Of a DNA stretch of 64,000 nt, positions 40,595 to 47,452 are shown in pieces. A program made the position numbers and the translations under genes. The number at the start of each line of letters is the position of its first letter. The first letter of the stretch is position 1. The notes under the pieces were generated by a model. The model saw nothing but the letters and a program-made list of their open reading frames with translations. It was not told the origin of the DNA and did no database searches. The stretch covers positions 16,090 to 80,089 of the forward strand of contig NZ_JASJOE010000011.1 in assembly GCF_030163755.1 (NCBI RefSeq), in the 5' to 3' direction. This DNA is from Roseicyclus amphidinii (GTDB lineage: Bacteria > Pseudomonadota > Alphaproteobacteria > Rhodobacterales > Rhodobacteraceae).

Positions 40595-40688
40595 GACCCA
40601 ATGTGTTGTATCGGGCGATGTGCGTTTGCAAGCAAAAAATGAGAAATCCACACATAAATGTGAGGTGAAAAGTTGATACTCGTCACTC
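40595..40688. promoter_or_regulatory. CI/Cro divergent operator region
   Basis: The 94 bp between the divergent regulator genes are AT-rich and hold a palindrome CACAT-AA-ATGTG (40651-40662). An AGTTGA half-site is near 40671, and similar bases appear in the palindrome GAGTTGA-N5-TCAACTC at 41363-41381. These are candidate binding sites of the phage repressor and Cro. Exact promoters were not assigned. Confidence 0.55.
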
Positions 40689-41306
40689 ATGGACGCGGCA
40701 TTTTTCAAGAAACGCCAGAAAACACAGGGCGTCACGGCCGATCAGATCGCCGCTTTGGCGGGGCGTGACCGCTCGAACGTGTCCAAGATCTACGCGGGCC
40801 AGCAGAAGATGACGTTGCCCTGGGCGCAGGCCTTTGCCACGGCGCTTGACCTGCCGCTCGACGAGGTGCTCGAGCGCGCGGGCGAGGTGGCCCCGGCTCA
40901 GGCCCGGACGCTTCGTCCGGGCTTTTCAGATGGCGATGCCGTGCCCTACCAGGCGCAAACCGGGTCAGCGGTCAGTCGCACCTTGGCCGAGGCGCTGGGG
41001 GCCGGGCGCGCGGGCCTCGATATCTGGCAGGTGCGGACGAACGCGCTGCTTTTGCTGGGCTACCGCAAGGGCGACATGATGCTGGTGGACGGCAATGCCG
41101 CGGAACGCGCGCGCGCTGGCGACGTGGTGTTGGCGCAGGTCTATGACCTGTCGATCGGCGCGGCGGTCACGGTGCTGCGCGAATACCGCCCGCCGGTGCT
41201 TGTGGGCATTGCTCCCGGCGAAGAGATGCGCGTCCATGTCGTGGACGGTACGAACGTGTCGATCCGCGGCATCGTGGTTGCCAGCTGGCGGGTCGGCTTG
41301 CCATGA
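40689..41306 (+). CDS. CI-like phage repressor (XRE + S24-type C-terminal domain), probably not self-cleaving
   Basis: A 205-residue repressor. The N-terminal HTH covers about residues 1-60 (ADQIAALAGRDRSNVSKIYA then GQQKMTLPWAQAFATALDLP). The C-terminal half is an S24/LexA-like fold, recognised by GYRKGDMMLVDGNAAERARA and GDVVLAQVYDLSIGAAVTVL. The usual catalytic serine (GxSM) is not present; the equivalent stretch reads TNALLLLGY. It may therefore lack RecA-stimulated self-cleavage and be induced by another route. It holds the prophage lysogenic and is divergent from the Cro-like gene. Confidence 0.8.
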   Translation: MDAAFFKKRQKTQGVTADQIAALAGRDRSNVSKIYAGQQKMTLPWAQAFATALDLPLDEVLERAGEVAPAQARTLRPGFSDGDAVPYQAQTGSAVSRTLAEALGAGRAGLDIWQVRTNALLLLGYRKGDMMLVDGNAAERARAGDVVLAQVYDLSIGAAVTVLREYRPPVLVGIAPGEEMRVHVVDGTNVSIRGIVVASWRVGLP

Positions 41307-41362
41307 CGGGCCGTTGCGCTGCGCTGGCGGCGGGTTCAAAATGTGAGTGAAACGCAAGTTTT

Positions 41363-41396
41363 GAGTTGACAGTTTCAACTCGCCACCGCCTACTGT
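41363..41396 (+). promoter_or_regulatory. Promoter and palindromic operator upstream of the excision/integration genes
   Basis: A perfect inverted repeat GAGTTGA-CAGTT-TCAACTC (41363-41381) covers a TTGACA -35 (41366-41371). The best -10 is TACTGT at 41391-41396 with a 19-bp spacer, which is long. The promoter would drive the four-gene run that starts at 41425 and includes the integrase. The palindrome is a plausible CI operator. Confidence 0.55.
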
Positions 41397-41424
41397 GCGC
41401 GCCAACAGCACACAGGAGGTGGCA

Positions 41425-41727
41425 ATGTCACGCATACCCAGCCAATCGCCAACGCCGTCCGTGGCATACGCGACGGTCGTGATCACGAACGAGCACATCG
41501 AGGCGCTGATCGAGGTCGCGCAGGAGCTGCAGCACGGCCGCATCACGGCCGAGGGCACGACGATGCTGCATGTTTTCGGCGCGGCCTGTTTCCAGGAACT
41601 GCTCGAGCGGCGGCGGGTCCAGGCAGAGATCGAGGCGTTGTCGCGCCGCGTGGACAATGTCTTCACGTTGGTTCTGCCGAATTTCGAGGAACAGGGCACG
41701 GATGCAGGCGCAGGGGGGGCTGCATGA
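41425..41727 (+). CDS. Small phage protein upstream of the excisionase-like gene
   Basis: A 100-residue helical protein, MSRIPSQSPTPSVAYATVVI, with EALIEVAQELQHGRITAEGT and CFQELLERRRVQAEIEALSR. GGAGGT lies 7 nt before ATG 41425, a strong start. No family recognised. The stop overlaps the following gene start, so both are made together as part of the integration block. Confidence 0.55.
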   Translation: MSRIPSQSPTPSVAYATVVITNEHIEALIEVAQELQHGRITAEGTTMLHVFGAACFQELLERRRVQAEIEALSRRVDNVFTLVLPNFEEQGTDAGAGGAA

Positions 41728-42020
41728 TGGCACCGCGTCCCGATGTGACCCGCCTGTTCATGACGACACAGGAAGTGGCGCACCTGCTGGGCGTCACCGA
41801 CGATCAGCTGCGCAACCATTTGCCCAGGCTGCAGGCCGACGAGGGATTTCCGCTGCAGATGCCGCACCAGAAACGCCCGAAACTGTTTCGCCGGGCCGCT
41901 GTTGAACGGTGGCTGGAGCAGACCTGCAACCTCACGGCCGCCGACATCGAAGAGGCCGAGCGCGTTGGGATGACGACCGCCCAGGTGCATGTGATGACCC
42001 AGGCGAGGCGGCGAGCATGA
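41724..42020 (+). CDS. Excisionase-like (AlpA/MerR-type HTH) protein
   Basis: A 98-residue protein with an early winged-helix/HTH: LFMTTQEVAHLLGVTDDQLR, then MPHQKRPKLFRRAAVERWLE. This has the VxxLLGVs...W pattern of AlpA/excisionase helix-turn-helix proteins that bind near att sites and direct excision. It is followed directly by the integrase (4-bp overlap), which supports the role. A second Met at 41727 is possible as the start. Confidence 0.65.
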   Translation: MMAPRPDVTRLFMTTQEVAHLLGVTDDQLRNHLPRLQADEGFPLQMPHQKRPKLFRRAAVERWLEQTCNLTAADIEEAERVGMTTAQVHVMTQARRRA

Positions 42021-43186
42021 CGAAAGCCCGCCCGCCGATCCCCGGCGATCTGCCGACGGGCCTGCGCCAGCGCCAGCGCGCGGACGGCACATGGCGCGTT
42101 TGGTGGGAACCATCGGCCACGCGCCGCACCGTGGGCATGACGCCGGTGGAACTCGACCCCGACAGGCCCACGGCCGCCGTGCGCGCGGCCGAGGATCTCA
42201 ACCGCAAGGCCGATCGCCTGCTCGGGCGCGCCCGGCCCACGGTCAAGGGCGTGGTCGACCAGCCGCGCTCGCTCGAAGAGGTGGCGAATGCCTGGCTGGC
42301 CTCGCCCCGCGTGCGCGGCCTCAGCGACAGCTCGCTGCGGAATTACACCTACGACGCGCGGCGGATCTGCGACCATTGGGCGGGCACGCAGGCGCGGCTT
42401 CTGACCCGGCCGGCCATCGTGCTCTGGTATGACGCGCTCTACGACGATCACGGCCCGCGCATGGCGCAGCGCCTGGTGCGGACCCTCGGCACGATGCTGA
42501 AATGGGCGGCCCGCCGCGGCTACATCGCCACCAACCCCGCCACCGATCTCGACATGGAAACGCCCGCCCGCCGCGCCCGCGTGGTCAGTTGGCCCGAATT
42601 CGACGCGCTCTGCGATGCCGCCGACGCGCTCGAGCTGCCTTGGCTGCGCCGCGCCATGGAGCTGGCGATGTACCAGGGCCAGCGCCCCAAGGACATCCGC
42701 GAGCTGCGCTTTGCGGCCCTGTCGATGGAACGCATCGACGAGGATCCGCGCGCGGATCCCCGACTGACCTGGACGCTGGTCCGGTCCAAGGACCGCAAGC
42801 GGCGCGTCACGCGGCTGGCCATCAATGCCGCGGTCGTGGGCTGGCTGATGCCGCTTTGGCAGCAGGCCGAGGCGAAGGAGGCGCTGGTGATCGCCGACGC
42901 CAAGGGCCGGGCGATCACGACCGAGCGCCTGAGCCATGCCTTCCACGCCGCGCGCACCGTCGCGGCCGAGACATGCCCCTCCGTCGCCGACGCGCGGTTC
43001 AGCGACCTGCGCCGCAGCTTCTCGACGGTGGCCTACAGGAACGGGGTCGACCCGTCGAATGTCGACGATGCCCTCGGCAACACGGCGGGCGAGGATCCCG
43101 GCCTGCGCCAGGTCTACATGCCCGCCAGCGACATCGCCGCAATGCGCGCGGTCGATGCCGTGACGCGGCCCAACCGAAAGGAATGA
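42017..43186 (+). CDS. int: Prophage integrase, tyrosine recombinase
   Basis: A 389-residue integrase. The N-terminal arm-binding part includes LRQRQRADGTWRVWWE. The SAM-like core-binding domain is near SLEEVANAWLASPRVRGLSD and NYTYDARRICDHW. The catalytic part shows Arg in GQRPKDIRELRF, a Lys in VRSKDRKRRVTRL, Arg in FSDLRRSFST and Tyr in LRQVYMPASD. It recombines the phage att with the 3' end of tRNA-Asn. ATG 42017 overlaps the previous stop by 4 bp. It is 719 bp from the intact tRNA; it clearly differs from the integrase at 3663. Confidence 0.88.
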   Translation: MTKARPPIPGDLPTGLRQRQRADGTWRVWWEPSATRRTVGMTPVELDPDRPTAAVRAAEDLNRKADRLLGRARPTVKGVVDQPRSLEEVANAWLASPRVRGLSDSSLRNYTYDARRICDHWAGTQARLLTRPAIVLWYDALYDDHGPRMAQRLVRTLGTMLKWAARRGYIATNPATDLDMETPARRARVVSWPEFDALCDAADALELPWLRRAMELAMYQGQRPKDIRELRFAALSMERIDEDPRADPRLTWTLVRSKDRKRRVTRLAINAAVVGWLMPLWQQAEAKEALVIADAKGRAITTERLSHAFHAARTVAAETCPSVADARFSDLRRSFSTVAYRNGVDPSNVDDALGNTAGEDPGLRQVYMPASDIAAMRAVDAVTRPNRKE

Positions 43187-43192
43187 CGACAC

Positions 43193-43480
43193 ATGCCGAT
43201 CGTAGTACAGGTCTGGTTTCACGAAAGCATCAGGACGGCCCTCCCCGGCCACCGCCCGGTGTTCCATTTGATCGAGGTGCCCTTCGACACCCTCGACGCG
43301 TTCCTGGCCGAGGTCGAGCGCGACACGTTCATCCGCGGCACGCACCTGTTGGTCAAGTGGGCCGAGGGGCACCGGCACGTTAGGGAAGTCACTGCGCGCA
43401 AGCCGCTGACCTTTCGCGGCTCGAGCGTCCATCGGGTGACGCTTTCGCGGTGGCCGATTATCGACAGGGCCACGGCATGA
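43193..43480 (+). CDS. Small phage protein downstream of the integrase
   Basis: A 95-residue protein, MPIVVQVWFHESIRTALPGH, with VPFDTLDAFLAEVERDTFIR and HLLVKWAEGHRHVREVTARK. Mixed alpha/beta, no domain recognised. It is one of three short genes between integrase and tRNA, each overlapping the next. Such genes are often lysogenic conversion or toxin/antitoxin-like; no specific evidence here. Confidence 0.5.
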   Translation: MPIVVQVWFHESIRTALPGHRPVFHLIEVPFDTLDAFLAEVERDTFIRGTHLLVKWAEGHRHVREVTARKPLTFRGSSVHRVTLSRWPIIDRATA

Positions 43481-43590
43481 GCCCGTTTACATGGTTCGCG
43501 CTCGGCGCGCTGACCGGCATCGCGGCGGTCATTGCCGCGATCTACGGGCTGCTGACGGCGCTCGACAGGTGGCACGGGAGGGACGTGTGA
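43477..43590 (+). CDS. Single-span membrane peptide, 37 residues
   Basis: A short gene encoding MSPFTWFALGALTGIAAVIA then AIYGLLTALDRWHGRDV, almost entirely a membrane helix. It starts on the stop of the preceding gene (ATGA) and its stop overlaps the next start (TGATG), strong signs of coupled translation. It might affect the host membrane or act as a small regulator of a partner; unknown. Confidence 0.5.
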   Translation: MSPFTWFALGALTGIAAVIAAIYGLLTALDRWHGRDV

Positions 43591-43808
43591 TGGCTGGATA
43601 CTTGGGGAAGTCCGTCGCTGCGCACAGTCTTCTTTTGTCCGCTATCCGAGCCGGTTTTCTGGACGAACAAAGCCGCCGCAAAGTGCATACCTGCAACCTC
43701 AGCCCTGAAGAGATCGCCGAGCGCGACCGGCCCATGAGCCGCCAGGAGCGGCGGCAGATGGAGCGACTGGCCGCGAAGGGGCGCAGCCTGCCGGGGAGGG
43801 ACGGGTGA
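43590..43808 (+). CDS. Small basic phage protein, last gene before the tRNA
   Basis: A 72-residue protein, MAGYLGKSVAAHSLLLSAIR, with HTCNLSPEEIAERDRPMSRQ and ERRQMERLAAKGRSLPG. Charged and helical at the C-terminus. No family recognised. It ends 97 bp before the att core and 8 bp before the heptamer cluster at 43816. Confidence 0.5.
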   Translation: MAGYLGKSVAAHSLLLSAIRAGFLDEQSRRKVHTCNLSPEEIAERDRPMSRQERRQMERLAAKGRSLPGRDG

Positions 43809-43815
43809 TGGGTGA

Positions 43816-43859
43816 CCGTCCGACAATCCGATGTCGGACGGCGGTCGGACGGTCGGACG
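43816..43859. repeat. Candidate integrase arm-type sites, right prophage end
   Basis: GTCGGACG occurs three times in the same direction (43833-43840, 43844-43851, 43852-43859). The inverted CCGTCCGAC lies at 43816-43824, so the region can also form a 9-bp hairpin with an 8-nt loop. Similar heptamers lie at 5797-5833 at the other end. The absence of a T-tract argues against a simple terminator. Arm-type integrase sites are the preferred reading. Confidence 0.45.
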
Positions 43860-43904
43860 CTGAATTTCCATTCGCCCGGCAAGGCTTTGTTAAATCAGGG
43901 GATT

Positions 43905-43953
43905 TTGGCTCCGGCGGTAGGGATCGAACCTACGACCAATTGATTAACAGTCA
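43905..43953. repeat. Attachment-site core, right copy (inside intact tRNA-Asn)
   Basis: This is the 49-bp identity with 5707-5755. It spans the 3' part of the tRNA from the CCA end into the anticodon loop, so integration keeps the gene intact here and leaves a fragment at the far end. Confidence 0.93.
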
Positions 43954-43980
43954 ACTGCTCTACCGCTGAGCTACGCCGGA
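43906..43980 (-). tRNA. tRNA-Asn (GUU)
   Basis: A 75-nt tRNA on the minus strand including an encoded CCA. The acceptor stem TCCGGCG pairs with CGCCGGA. The D arm contains GCTCAGCGGTAGAGC. The anticodon loop CTGTTAA carries GTT for asparagine. The T arm has GTAGGTTCGATCCCTAC. It is the target gene of the prophage, and probably also of the second element at the left. Confidence 0.96.
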
Positions 43981-44050
43981 ACTGGGGCAGCGTATAGCAA
44001 GAGCGATTCCGAGCGTCCAGAGGGGGAAGCGCAAAAAAACGCATGACGGG

Positions 44051-44944
44051 TCATGCTCGAAAGAATGTCGCCTCCGCGGTCAGGCCGCCGCCCGTGGAGA
44101 CCTCGTTTCGTTCAACCAGATCAATGAGATGCGCGAGGACGTTGCGGGTGGCGGCGGGCAGCAGGGGCGCCGCGAGGCCCTCGTAGATGCGCCTGGCGAG
44201 CTGTTCGGCGGTGGCAGGGCCCGCGCTGTGGAGCGCGGCGAGGATCTGCGCCTCGCGCCCCGCGCGATGGGCGATGAGCTCGGCCAGCCGGGCGGCCGGG
44301 TCGCGCACCGGATCGCCGTGGCCGGGGTGGAACACCCGGTCGCTGCGCCGCGCAAGCTTGCGGCACGAGGCCATGAAGGCCCCCATGTCGCCATCGGGCG
44401 GCGAGACCAGCGAGGTCGACCAGCCCATCACCAGGTCGCCGGTGAAGACCGCGCCCTGCCATGCGAAACACAGGTGGTTGGCCATGTGGCCCGGTGTCTC
44501 CAGCACGTCGATGCGGCCCCAGCCGCCGGTCAGCGTGCAGCCCTCGGCGATCCGGCGGTCGGGGGCAAAGCCCTCGTCCACGCCCTCGCCGCCGCCGATG
44601 CCGCCGGTGCCGGCCAGCCTGTGCATCAGCGCGCTCCGGCCCCAGTCCGAGGGACCCGCGGCCAGCACGGGGGCCCCGGTTGCCTCGGCCAGCGGGCGGG
44701 CGAGGGGGGAATGGTCGCGGTGCGAATGGGTCACGAGGATCGCGCCGATCCGCTCGCCGGGGGCGAGGGTGGCAAGGATGGCGTCCAGGTGCGCCGGATC
44801 GTCCGGGCCGGGGTCGATCACCGCCACCTCGTCCGTCCCGAGAAGATAGGTGTTCGTCCCCCGCCAGGTCATGGCCGACGGGTTCGGGGCGGTCAGCCGA
44901 CGCAGACCGTCCTCCAGCCAGACCGCGCCGCTTTCGCTTTCCAT
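44051..44944 (-). CDS. MBL-fold metallo-hydrolase (LACTB2-like)
   Basis: A 297-residue hydrolase. The metal motif THSHRDH (HxHxDH), TPGHMANH with a metal His, FTGDLVMGW with an Asp and FHPGHGDPV with the last His follow the LACTB2/beta-lactamase-like order. The C-terminal about 70 residues are a winged helix (EAQILAALHSAGPATAEQLA) that is usual in this subfamily. The substrate is unknown; related proteins cut RNA or thioesters. ATG 44944 is taken as start; a longer reading would run into the divergent kinase. Host gene, first after the prophage. Confidence 0.83.
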   Translation of the reverse strand: MESESGAVWLEDGLRRLTAPNPSAMTWRGTNTYLLGTDEVAVIDPGPDDPAHLDAILATLAPGERIGAILVTHSHRDHSPLARPLAEATGAPVLAAGPSDWGRSALMHRLAGTGGIGGGEGVDEGFAPDRRIAEGCTLTGGWGRIDVLETPGHMANHLCFAWQGAVFTGDLVMGWSTSLVSPPDGDMGAFMASCRKLARRSDRVFHPGHGDPVRDPAARLAELIAHRAGREAQILAALHSAGPATAEQLARRIYEGLAAPLLPAATRNVLAHLIDLVERNEVSTGGGLTAEATFFRA

Positions 44945-44972
44945 CGCCGCCCCCGCCCGGTTAACTGTGGCC

Positions 44973-46271
44973 ATGACATTCGCCTGGATCAAACGCATCT
45001 TGCCCAGGGGCCTCTACGGGCGGGCCGCGTTGATCCTGCTCGTGCCGATCGTCACGCTTCAGATTGTCGTCTCGGGCCAGATCCTGCAACGCTATTTCCA
45101 GGGCGTGGCCGGGCAGATGTCCGAGGCGCTGGCGCTCGATCTCGCGCTCGTGGCCTCGGCGGTCGGCGACGCGCCGCGCGCCGCCGCGCTGGCCGAGGCG
45201 CTGGAGATCCAGATCGTCGACATCGCCGCGACCGGCGTGCAGGACCGGCGCGAGGTCTATGACCTGACCGGGATCGAGGCGATCCGCGTCTTGCGTGCCG
45301 AGCTTCCGGGCCTCATGGCCGTCGATCTGGTCACCGACTGGCGGCGGCCGCTGATCGCGGTGCAGACCGCGGAGGGGCCGGTCGGGTTGGCGGTGTCACG
45401 GCGGCGGATGTCGGCCTCGAACCCGCATCAACTGCTGGTGCTGATGGTGTTCTTCGGGCTGCTGCTGACCTGGGTGGCCTACCTGTTCCTGCGCAACCAG
45501 CTCAAGCCGATCAAGCGCCTGGCCGAGGCGGCCGAAGCTTTCGGCAAGGGCCGGGTGCTGCCCTACAGCCCCTCTGGCGCGACCGAGGTGCGCAGCGCGG
45601 GCCGTGCCTTTCTCGACATGCGCGCGCGGATCGAGGCGATGATTGCCCAACGCACTCTGATGCTCTCGGGGGTCAGCCATGACCTGCGGACGCCGCTGAC
45701 GCGGATGAAGCTGGCGCTCGGCATGATCGACGACGGGCCCGAGGTCGCGGACCTGCGCCGCGATGTCGAGGAGATGGAGATGCTGCTGGCGACCTTCCTC
45801 GATTTCGCCCGTGGCGAGGCGCTGGACGATCCCGCGCCGACCGATCCGGTGGCGCTGGTCAGAGCGCTGGTGGCCGACACCGAGCGCGGCGGCGGCGCGG
45901 TCGAGCTGGTCGCCCCCGGGGCGGCCGCCCCGGTCCTGCTGCGCCCGCAGGCCGTCCGGCGCTGCCTGTCGAACCTGCTGGGCAACGCGCTGCGCTACGG
46001 GAACCGGGCGCGGGTCACCGTGAGCCTGCCCGAGCGTGCCTTGCGCATCACGGTCGAAGATGACGGCCCCGGCATTCCCGCGGCCCGCCGCGAGGAGGCG
46101 ATGCAGCCCTTTGCCCGGCTCGATGCCGCGCGCAACCAGGACCGCGGCTCGGGCGTCGGTCTCGGCCTCGCCATCGCGCGCGACATCGCGCAGCGCCACG
46201 GCGGCAGCCTGACGCTGGACGACAGCGCCGCCCTAGGCGGTCTGCGCGTCGAGCTGGTCCTGCCGCGCTAG
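44973..46271 (+). CDS. EnvZ-like sensor histidine kinase
   Basis: A 432-residue membrane kinase. Membrane segments are near residues 20-40 (RAALILLVPIVTLQIVVSG) and 155-178 (LLVLMVFFGLLLTWVAYLFL), enclosing a periplasmic sensor domain. A HAMP region follows, then the phospho-acceptor His in SGVSHDLRTPLTRM, an N box (LSNLLGNALRYG), a G1 box (VEDDGPGIP) and a G2 box (GSGVGLGLAIARDI). It should autophosphorylate and serve an OmpR-type regulator, not found in this window. It is divergent from the MBL gene; its stop overlaps the truncated gene on the other strand. Confidence 0.88.
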   Translation: MTFAWIKRILPRGLYGRAALILLVPIVTLQIVVSGQILQRYFQGVAGQMSEALALDLALVASAVGDAPRAAALAEALEIQIVDIAATGVQDRREVYDLTGIEAIRVLRAELPGLMAVDLVTDWRRPLIAVQTAEGPVGLAVSRRRMSASNPHQLLVLMVFFGLLLTWVAYLFLRNQLKPIKRLAEAAEAFGKGRVLPYSPSGATEVRSAGRAFLDMRARIEAMIAQRTLMLSGVSHDLRTPLTRMKLALGMIDDGPEVADLRRDVEEMEMLLATFLDFARGEALDDPAPTDPVALVRALVADTERGGGAVELVAPGAAAPVLLRPQAVRRCLSNLLGNALRYGNRARVTVSLPERALRITVEDDGPGIPAARREEAMQPFARLDAARNQDRGSGVGLGLAIARDIAQRHGGSLTLDDSAALGGLRVELVLPR

Positions 46272-46386
46272 TCTAGCCTGTCGAGCCAGGTGGCATCTTT
46301 CTCGCAGGCAAGCCGGCGAAGCGCGTGGCCGAACGGGTCTCCGTGGATGAAGCCGGTGAGGAAGGCCCCGGCATCGTGGGTGGATA
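46268..46386 (-). pseudogene. 3' end of a gene cut off by the IS element
   Basis: The minus strand reads THDAGAFLTGFIHGDPFGHA, then LRRLACEKDATWLDRLD and a stop at 46268. It looks like the C-terminus of a real protein, but the upstream part is replaced by the IS left end at 46387. No matching remainder was seen right of the IS (47288-47450), so part of the gene was lost. The family is not recognised. Confidence 0.5.
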
Positions 46387-47287
46387 GGGCTTTGTTGCGC
46401 AAAGGCTGGATGAGGGATTCATCTCGTGAATCCAGCATGGCAGCCGTCCTGCTTGGGCAGACCAATCCCGCCGAGCTACAAGATCAAGAACTGGCCGGCC
46501 TACAACAAGGCGCTGAAGCAGCGCGGCTCCCTGACGATCTGGTTCGACCCGGACATGATCTGGGTGCCGCCGCCGACCGGCAAGCGAGGCCGGCAGCCAC
46601 AGTGCAGCGATGCCGCGATCCAGGCATGTCTGACGATGAAGGTCCTCTTTGGCATGGCGCTCCGGCAGACGACCGGGTTCGTGGAGAGCCTGCTGCGCCT
46701 GGTCGGCCTCGATTGGGCGGTGCCGGATTTCAGCACGCTGAGCCGTCGCCAGAAATCCCTGGCTGTGAATATTCCCCACCACGGCTCAAAGGAACCGCTG
46801 AACCTGCTGATCCCCTCTCGGGACATCCCTACGTAACGCCCTGCCGGGCAGTGGACAGCACTGGCATCAAGGCCGAAGGCGAAGGCGAGTGGCACGCCCG
46901 CAAACACGGTGGCGCGAAACGCCGACCGCGCCGCCCATGCAGGCATACCGCCGCGCAGGAACGCCAAACCGTGGAAGCCTTCGACCGCGGGCGCCATCGC
47001 CCGGAACGAAGCCCTCCGAGCATCGAAATACCTGGGCCGCGCCATCTGGCGAAAATGGAGCGGTTACCACCGCCGAAGCCGCGCCGAGACGAAGGTGCAT
47101 TGCGTGAATCTGCTGGGGCAGAGCCTCATGGCACGCGACTTCGATCGTCAGGTCGCAGAACTCCAGATCCGCGCCGCCGTGCTCAACCGCTATACCGCGC
47201 TCGGCATACCTGTCACCGAGCCCTTGGCATAAGTGCGTCCGGGGAAAGGGGAGGTCCGGCCTTCACCCTCTTTGCGCAACAAAGCCC
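46387..47287 (+). mobile_element. Decayed IS5-family insertion sequence (901 bp)
   Basis: The element is bounded by perfect 18-bp terminal inverted repeats: GGGCTTTGTTGCGCAAAG at 46387-46404 and its complement at 47270-47287. They resemble the IS903-group end GGCTTTGTTGAATAAATC. The interior is a broken IS5-type transposase, shorter than the usual 1.05 kb. No 9-bp target duplication is visible beside the ends, which suggests later rearrangement or deletion. It probably no longer moves by itself. Confidence 0.85.
46426..47232 (+). pseudogene. IS5-family transposase, frameshifted with an internal deletion
   Basis: The N-terminal part (PPSYKIKNWPAYNKALKQRG, then QACLTMKVLFGMALRQTTGF, VESLLRLVGLDWAVPDFSTL) is in frame until a stop at 46836. 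The first catalytic region (AVDSTGIKAEGEGEWHARKH) is in another frame from about 46850. The C-terminal part (NAKPWKPSTAGAIARNEALR, RKWSGYHRRSRAETKVHCVN, MARDFDRQVAELQIRAAVLN) is back in the first frame. About 60 residues with the second catalytic Asp are missing between. It is therefore non-functional. Confidence 0.85.
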
Positions 47288-47452
47288 AGATCTGGGCCGA
47301 GAATTTTAACTTCGATGATCAACCGGAAGAGTCCAGACTTACAATGAAAAATTCAGTGCTATGTTCGCACGGAAGCGGAGCTGAAGCTGAACTACAGCGT
47401 CAAGTCGACTGCCGACCGGCCGCAAAGGGCCGGGACCGAGCACACCTGCGAT
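47288..47452. other. Intergenic region between the IS and the AraC regulator
   Basis: No gene is seen here. It contains an AT-rich stretch (about 47308-47360) and is the 3' side of the IS insertion. The AraC-type gene ends at 47453. Confidence 0.5.

Larger units (their letters stand above)
5707..43953. mobile_element. Temperate podovirus-type prophage integrated in tRNA-Asn
   Basis: The element is bounded by perfect 49-bp direct repeats. It contains, in order, lysis genes, tail tip and fibre genes, three ejection proteins, tail tubular proteins B and A, capsid, scaffold, portal, terminase, replication genes, Cro/CI-type regulators, an excisionase-like gene and an integrase. All expected virion and lysis functions of a short-tailed phage are present and no gene is visibly interrupted, so the prophage looks intact. 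No DNA polymerase or T7-type RNA polymerase was found, so it probably uses host polymerases. Size is about 38.2 kb. Confidence 0.92.

Noticed and set aside
43816..43841. Rho-independent terminator at the right prophage end
   Set aside because: The stem is good (9 bp), but no T-tract follows in either direction. Repetition of the stem sequence downstream fits protein-binding sites better.
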